Source: Gammaproteobacteria bacterium
GTDB lineage: Bacteria; Pseudomonadota; Gammaproteobacteria; Thiohalospirales; Thiohalospiraceae
Assembly: GCA_011322575.1 (NCBI GenBank)
Contig: DRMK01000170.1
Span: 1 to 8,992, forward strand
Length of the DNA: 8,992 bases
Direction: 5' to 3'
Shown here: positions 5,511 to 8,992 of the stretch, one piece after another
Layout: every line of letters starts with the position of its first letter
Numbering within the stretch: the first letter of the stretch is position 1
Translations under genes and position numbers: made by a program
Notes under the pieces: generated by a model
Database searches by the model: none
The model's input: only the letters and a program-made list of their open reading frames with translations
Told to the model about the DNA's origin: nothing

Positions 5511-6167
5511 TCATGTGAGTGTTCTTACCCCCTCGTTGCCACCCAGCAATAGCACATCCGCAGGCCGGAGGGCGAATATCCCGTTGGTGACCACTCCGGC
5601 AATGTTGTTGATCCGGGCCTCCAGCTTGGTTGGTTCCATGATCTGTAAACCGTGGATATCCAGTATGATGTTGCCGTTGTCGGTGGTGAATCCCTCCCGC
5701 AGCACCGGTTCCCCGCCCAGCTTGACCATCTCCCGCGCCACATAGCTGCGCGCCATGGGTATCACCTCGACCGGAAGGGGAAACTCTCCCAGGATGTCCA
5801 CCAGTTTGCTCTCATCGGCGATGCATACGAACTTGCGGCTGGCCGCAGCAACGATCTTTTCCCTGGTGAGAGCCCCGCCGCCTCCCTTGATCAAATGCAG
5901 ATGTTTCGTGGCCTCGTCTGCCCCGTCGATATATACCGAAATCTCGTCAACCATATTGAGATCCAGAACCTCGATGCCGTGTTTCTCAAGCCGCTCGGCG
6001 GAGGCCACCGAGCTGGCTACCGTTCCCTCTATCCTGTGCTTGATGGAGGCCAGGGCATCGATAAAGTGGTTGGCGGTGGAGCCGGTTCCAATCCCGATGA
6101 CGGTTCCGGTTTCTACATACTCCAGCGCCGCTTCGGCAGCTGCCTTTTTCATCTCATCCTGGGTCAC
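5511..6167 (-). CDS. rpiA: Ribose-5-phosphate isomerase A
   Basis: RpiA interconverts ribose 5-phosphate and ribulose 5-phosphate in the non-oxidative pentose phosphate pathway, in the cytoplasm. The 218 residues match E. coli RpiA (219) closely along their length: IGIGTGSTANHFIDAL (24-39), YIDGADEA (79-86), IKGGGGALTREKI (93-105), FPLPVEVIPMA, and FTTDNGNIILDIHG. The catalytic set D81, D84, K94 and E103 falls at the same numbers as in E. coli. I place the start at GTG 6167 (reads MTQDEMKK, as in E. coli MTQDELKK) because GGAGG lies six bases before it. The in-frame ATGs at 6173 and 6191 would leave that Shine-Dalgarno adjacent to, or inside, the gene. Promoter and palindrome lie 30-50 bases upstream. 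It is divergent from ilvA. Confidence 0.97.
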   Translation of the reverse strand: MTQDEMKKAAAEAALEYVETGTVIGIGTGSTANHFIDALASIKHRIEGTVASSVASAERLEKHGIEVLDLNMVDEISVYIDGADEATKHLHLIKGGGGALTREKIVAAASRKFVCIADESKLVDILGEFPLPVEVIPMARSYVAREMVKLGGEPVLREGFTTDNGNIILDIHGLQIMEPTKLEARINNIAGVVTNGIFALRPADVLLLGGNEGVRTLT

Positions 6168-6196
6168 GGGCATCCTCCGCTGTCTGGTCAATCGGT

Positions 6197-6215
6197 AACC
6201 AATTATAAATTGGTT
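6197..6215. promoter_or_regulatory. Perfect palindrome over the rpiA -10 box
   Basis: AACCAATT (6197-6204), centre ATA, AATTGGTT (6208-6215) is a perfect 8-base-arm palindrome in the 108-base rpiA/ilvA spacer. On the minus strand it contains an exact TATAAT (6207-6202), about 35-40 bases upstream of the rpiA GTG, with a poor -35 (TGGTTA, 6230-6225). On the plus strand TATAAA (6204-6209) could serve ilvA, with a start about 60 bases upstream of its ATG. A dimeric regulator bound here would block both promoters. The regulator is unknown. Confidence 0.6.
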
Positions 6216-6226
6216 CGAGCGTCATA

Positions 6227-6261
6227 ACCAGATGGCGCTGACATTTTGGTGCCAAGCTGGT
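6227..6261 (+). promoter_or_regulatory. Hairpin in the ilvA leader
   Basis: ACCAG (6227-6231) pairs with CTGGT (6257-6261), and inside it GGCGC (6234-6238) pairs with GTGCC (6249-6253) with one wobble. It ends 14 bases before the ilvA ATG. No leader peptide rich in Ile, Val or Leu codons is visible, so this is not a classical attenuator. Confidence 0.3.
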
Positions 6262-6275
6262 AATTTAGCCGAACC

Positions 6276-7787
6276 ATGGAGCGCTATATCAAAGAGATCC
6301 TTACCTCGCAGGTCTATGCCGTGGCACGGGAGACCCCGCTGGAACAAGCCCCCTCCCTGTCGGCCAGGCTGGAGAACCGGGTTTTGCTCAAGCGGGAGGA
6401 TCTGCAGCCGGTCTTCTCTTTCAAACTGCGTGGCGCCTACAACAGGATTTCCGGCTTGTCGGATGCCGAGCGGGCGCGGGGCGTGATCGCCGCCTCCGCC
6501 GGAAACCATGCCCAAGGGGTAGCGCTGGCGGCGCGCAAGCTGGGGATCCGCAGTCTGATAGTGATGCCCAAGACCACTCCCGACATCAAGGTGCAGGCAG
6601 TGCGCGATCTGGGTGGTGACGTGGTGCTGCATGGCAGCAGCTACGACGATGCCAGCAGCCATGCCGTCAGGCTTGCCGAAGAGCGGGGGATGAGCTTCAT
6701 TCATCCCTACGACGATCGGCAGGTCATCGCGGGGCAGGGTACGGTGGCGATGGAGATCCTGCGCCAGCACTCCGGGGAGCTGCACGCCCTGTTCGTTCCC
6801 GTGGGAGGAGGGGGGCTGATTGCCGGCATGGCGGCCTATGTCAAGTCCCTGCGCCCCGATATTAAGGTAATCGGTGTGGAGCCGGATGACGCCCCCTCCA
6901 TGCATCATGCCCTGGCACGGGGGGAGAGGGTCTGTCTGGAACAGGTGGGGATTTTCGCCGATGGTGTGGCGGTGCGCCAGGTGGGGAAGGAGCCGTTCCG
7001 CATTGCGCGCCGGTGTGTGGACGAGGTGATTCTGGTATCCACCGATGAGATCTGCGCCGCTATCAAGGATATATTCGACGATACCCGTTCCATCGCCGAG
7101 CCGGCCGGCGCGCTGGCGGTGGCGGGGATCAAAAAGTATGTGCAGCGTGAAGGTGTAAAGGGCAGAGATGTGGTGGGGGTGCTGAGCGGCGCCAACATGA
7201 ACTTCGATCGCCTGCGCCATGTGGCGGAGCGTGCCGAGCTGGGGGAACAGCGCGAGGCGCTCTTCGGTGTCACCATTCCCGAGCGGCCGGGCAGCTTCCG
7301 GCAGTTTTGCAGCGTCATCGGGCTGCGCTCCATAACGGAGTTCAACTACCGCTACTCCGATCCGGACGCGGCCCATGTGTTCGTCGGGGTGCAGATGGAG
7401 TCGGGAGAGACAAACAGGGGCGAGCTTGCGGCCCGGTTGCAAGAGGCCGGTTATCCGGTAGTGGATCTGACCGACAACGAAATGGCCAAGATGCATGTGC
7501 GCTACATGGTTGGCGGTCATGGCCGGCAGGTGGAGCACGAACTGCTGTACCGGTTTGAATTCCCGGAGCGCCCGGGGGCGCTGCTGCGCTTTCTTACCCG
7601 CATGGGGCAGAACTGGAACATCAGCATGTTTCACTACCGCAACCATGGAGCGGACTTCGGCCGCATCCTGGTGGGCATACAGGTACCACCGCTGGAGCGT
7701 GAAGCGTTTGCGCGGTTTCTGGATGAGTTGGGCTATACCTGCCGGGAGGAGAGTGGTAATCCGGCCTATGAACTGTTTCTCCGGTGA
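6276..7787 (+). CDS. ilvA: Threonine ammonia-lyase, biosynthetic (threonine deaminase)
   Basis: IlvA converts L-threonine to 2-oxobutanoate and ammonia, the committed step of isoleucine synthesis. At 503 residues it is the long, allosteric type (E. coli 514). The PLP domain (about 1-320) has S48-F-K-L-R-G-A with Lys50 as the PLP Schiff-base lysine, S74-A-G-N-H-A-Q-G facing the cofactor, and the glycine loop PVGGGGLIAG (175-184) that holds the PLP phosphate. Two ACT-like regulatory domains follow, FGVTIPERPGSF... (about 330-401) and YRFEFPERPGALL... (about 425-495). These give isoleucine inhibition and valine relief in the family. The ATG at 6276 has no recognisable Shine-Dalgarno. The gene is divergent from rpiA and shares its palindrome-bearing control region. 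Confidence 0.97.
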   Translation: MERYIKEILTSQVYAVARETPLEQAPSLSARLENRVLLKREDLQPVFSFKLRGAYNRISGLSDAERARGVIAASAGNHAQGVALAARKLGIRSLIVMPKTTPDIKVQAVRDLGGDVVLHGSSYDDASSHAVRLAEERGMSFIHPYDDRQVIAGQGTVAMEILRQHSGELHALFVPVGGGGLIAGMAAYVKSLRPDIKVIGVEPDDAPSMHHALARGERVCLEQVGIFADGVAVRQVGKEPFRIARRCVDEVILVSTDEICAAIKDIFDDTRSIAEPAGALAVAGIKKYVQREGVKGRDVVGVLSGANMNFDRLRHVAERAELGEQREALFGVTIPERPGSFRQFCSVIGLRSITEFNYRYSDPDAAHVFVGVQMESGETNRGELAARLQEAGYPVVDLTDNEMAKMHVRYMVGGHGRQVEHELLYRFEFPERPGALLRFLTRMGQNWNISMFHYRNHGADFGRILVGIQVPPLEREAFARFLDELGYTCREESGNPAYELFLR

Positions 7788-7829
7788 GCACCTACCGATT
7801 CAAGGGTGAAGTGCCGCTCTGCTCATGGT

Positions 7830-7859
7830 ACGACAGAGGTTGATCTATAAAATGATAAT
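7830..7859 (+). promoter_or_regulatory. Possible promoter for the small membrane protein
   Basis: ACGACA (7830-7835) and GATAAT (7854-7859) are 18 bases apart at the edge of an AT-rich patch (7845-7885) between ilvA and the 71-codon gene. The -10 matches five of six consensus bases. The leader would be about 100 bases long. I saw no clear ilvA terminator before it, so read-through is also possible. Confidence 0.3.
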
Positions 7860-7962
7860 AAAGTGTTAATATTTTGAAAACTAACGCAGATATGGCGGAT
7901 GCCCCCTTTATTTTGGATGTGTTCTGTGCAATATTTGGAACCGGTACAGACAGGTTGGTAGC

Positions 7963-8178
7963 ATGAAACGTCGCAAACCGGATATTCTGATCATTTTGGC
8001 GGTGGCAACAGGGCTGGGTGTGCTGGTTACGGGCTATGCGCATAACCTGTTTCCGGCGGATCCCGCAAACGATGTCTTGCAGCAGATCAGCGACAATGCC
8101 CGCAAGGCCGGTTCCGGAGACCATGAGTTGGCGGCCAGGCGGGATGGCTTCTCGCGGCATGAGAAGGGGAGTCTGTAG
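7963..8178 (+). CDS. Small single-span membrane protein, unknown function
   Basis: The 71-residue product starts MKRRKPD, then has one strongly hydrophobic helix (about 8-26, ILIILAVATGLGVLVTGYA), then a polar tail with PADPANDVL. By the positive-inside rule the short basic N-terminus is cytoplasmic and the 45-residue tail is periplasmic. There are no cysteines and no recognisable domain. An AGG-containing stretch (ACAGGTTGG) lies 9-17 bases before the ATG, a weak ribosome binding site. I do not recognise the family. It sits between ilvA (175 bases upstream) and convergent ygfA (16 bases between stop codons). The clear charge-then-helix design argues that it is a real gene rather than a chance frame. 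Confidence 0.65.
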   Translation: MKRRKPDILIILAVATGLGVLVTGYAHNLFPADPANDVLQQISDNARKAGSGDHELAARRDGFSRHEKGSL

Positions 8179-8194
8179 AGCGGTAGCGGGAGGC

Positions 8195-8785
8195 TCAGAA
8201 CCGGAGCAATCCGGATTCGGTTACCACCATTTCCAGAGGAACATCCCACGGCCTGCTGCTCAGCGCATCGACCCTTTGAAAGCCGTATGCCACGCCCAGC
8301 AGGCGCGGGGAATGCCAGCAACTGCGCATCCGCAAAAAGGCCAGGGTGCGGTCATAGTATCCTCCCCCCATTCCCAGCCTGTTTCCCCTCCCGTCGAAGG
8401 CCACCAGCGGCATCAGGATCATGTCCAGCGCCCAGGCGGGAACCGGCCGAAGCCAGCGGCCCTGCGGCTCGGGGATCCCAAAACGGTTTTTCGACAGTGG
8501 TTCACCCTCCCGATAGGATAGAAAACAGAGCCGGTTGCGGCTGACCGGGTGGATGACCGGCAGATAGCACTCCTTGCCCATGCTCCAGAGCCGCTGCATT
8601 ACCGGTTGCAGCTCCATCTCGCCGTCATTGGCAAAGTAGCAGGCGATGCGCTGGCTGCGCAGGAAGATCGGGGAGGCGGCCAGATGCCGGGCGAGCCTGG
8701 CAGCGGCCTCCCAGCGTTGCGTGGTCGGAATGGCGCGCCGTCGTTGGCGCATGGTCCGGCGAAGAGAGTTTCTCGCAGCGCTCAT
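8195..8785 (-). CDS. ygfA: 5-formyltetrahydrofolate cyclo-ligase
   Basis: This enzyme uses ATP to convert 5-formyltetrahydrofolate to 5,10-methenyltetrahydrofolate, returning a stored, inhibitory folate to one-carbon metabolism. The 196-residue product begins MSAARNSLRRTMRQRRRAI. Its MRQRRR segment matches the E. coli YgfA N-terminus. Family motifs are NDGEMELQP (53-61), YLPVIHP (74-80), MPLVAFDGRGNRLGMGGGYYDRTL (125-148, nucleotide-binding loop) and WDVPLEMVVT (180-189). The frame is open upstream to 8908, but that part lies inside the 6S RNA gene, so I start at ATG 8785. ATG 8752 (MRQRRR) is the alternative. No clear Shine-Dalgarno precedes 8785. Only about 16 bases separate it from the 6S 3' end, implying co-transcription with ssrS as in E. 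coli. Confidence 0.94.
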   Translation of the reverse strand: MSAARNSLRRTMRQRRRAIPTTQRWEAAARLARHLAASPIFLRSQRIACYFANDGEMELQPVMQRLWSMGKECYLPVIHPVSRNRLCFLSYREGEPLSKNRFGIPEPQGRWLRPVPAWALDMILMPLVAFDGRGNRLGMGGGYYDRTLAFLRMRSCWHSPRLLGVAYGFQRVDALSSRPWDVPLEMVVTESGLLRF

Positions 8786-8800
8786 ATGGTTGGTTTGGAG

Positions 8801-8992
8801 GGCACCTCCCGCTCGTGCCGCTGGATCCATCGTCCTCGAACCGGTCGGTTCAAGGGGGGAACCGCAACGATGCATTAGGCTTTCCGCTACAACGGCGGAC
8901 CTGCTCACAACACCGCGATATTAGTGCCCCGGGTAGTCGATTTAAGGCTCAAGGGTGTACCCGGATCCTCGCGAGCACAGCAGGAGATGCAC
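8801..8992 (-). ncRNA. ssrS: 6S RNA
   Basis: 6S RNA mimics an open promoter and sequesters sigma70 RNA polymerase, chiefly in stationary phase. Reading on the minus strand, a long closing helix pairs 8990-8979 with 8802-8813 (GCATCTCCTGCT with AGCGGGAGGTGC, two wobbles) and continues beyond a bulge. The 5' arm of the central bubble carries CCCTTGAGCC (8955-8946), as in E. coli CCCCUGAGCC. GCGGTGTTGTGAGCA and GGTCCG...CGGAAAGCC parallel the E. coli GCGGUUGGUGAGCA and GGUCCGUCCGAGAAGCC. The hairpin CTTGAACC/GGTTCGAG (8854-8847 with 8842-8835) matches E. coli CUUGAACC/GGUUCAAG. Length is about 190 bases; the exact 5' end may lie just past the window edge. ygfA follows directly, the expected gammaproteobacterial order. 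Confidence 0.93.

Noticed and set aside
6222..7646. Minus-strand 474-codon frame antisense to ilvA
   Set aside because: It is a His/Pro-rich shadow of a gene with clear IlvA identity over its whole length.
8786..8908. N-terminal extension of ygfA upstream of 8785
   Set aside because: The extension lies inside the 6S RNA gene, and its residues do not resemble the cyclo-ligase family.

Overview
The window looks like a moderately GC-rich gammaproteobacterial chromosome segment. The strongest indicators are a 6S RNA gene followed directly by the 5-formyltetrahydrofolate cyclo-ligase gene (the ssrS-ygfA pair of enterics and relatives), rpiA and ilvA nearby, and a c5-type cytochrome of gammaproteobacterial type. 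It cannot be assigned to a species from sequence alone. No transposase, integrase, phage gene or CRISPR array is visible.

Layout, left to right. Positions 1-146 hold nothing I can assign. A minus-strand pair follows: a LemA-family membrane protein (1325 to 771) and a membrane-anchored c5-type cytochrome (743 to 189), 27 bases apart and closed by a strong terminator at 144-176. A gene-poor stretch of about 550 bases (1326-1877) then carries plus-strand signals: an extended -10 promoter, about 130 bases of foldable sequence ending in an intrinsic terminator (a candidate small RNA), and a structured leader. The leader precedes a two-gene plus-strand unit: an inner-membrane-anchored BON/OmpA protein (1878-2960) and a membrane-anchored coiled-coil protein with helix-hairpin-helix repeats (2963-3781). 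Their predicted topologies place one in the periplasm and the other in the cytoplasm.

Convergent to that unit is an orphan Tat-exported PotD-like solute-binding protein (5028 to 3961) whose ligand pocket differs from polyamine binders. A 480-base non-coding stretch follows, with several inverted repeats, including a cloverleaf-like nest at 5428-5508. Next come divergent rpiA (6167 to 5511, ribose-5-phosphate isomerase) and ilvA (6276-7787, threonine deaminase). Their shared spacer carries a perfect 19-base palindrome that contains the rpiA -10 box.

At the right are a 71-residue single-span membrane protein (7963-8178), the convergent ygfA (8785 to 8195), and 6S RNA (about 8992 to 8801, 5' end at or just beyond the window edge). 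In E. coli rpiA, serA, ygfA, ssrS and zapA are neighbours. Here ilvA sits where serA would be, so zapA is the expected next gene beyond the right edge. The housekeeping block (rpiA, ilvA, ygfA, ssrS) serves pentose phosphate, isoleucine and folate metabolism and global transcription control. The left half is envelope and electron-transfer genes of less certain function.
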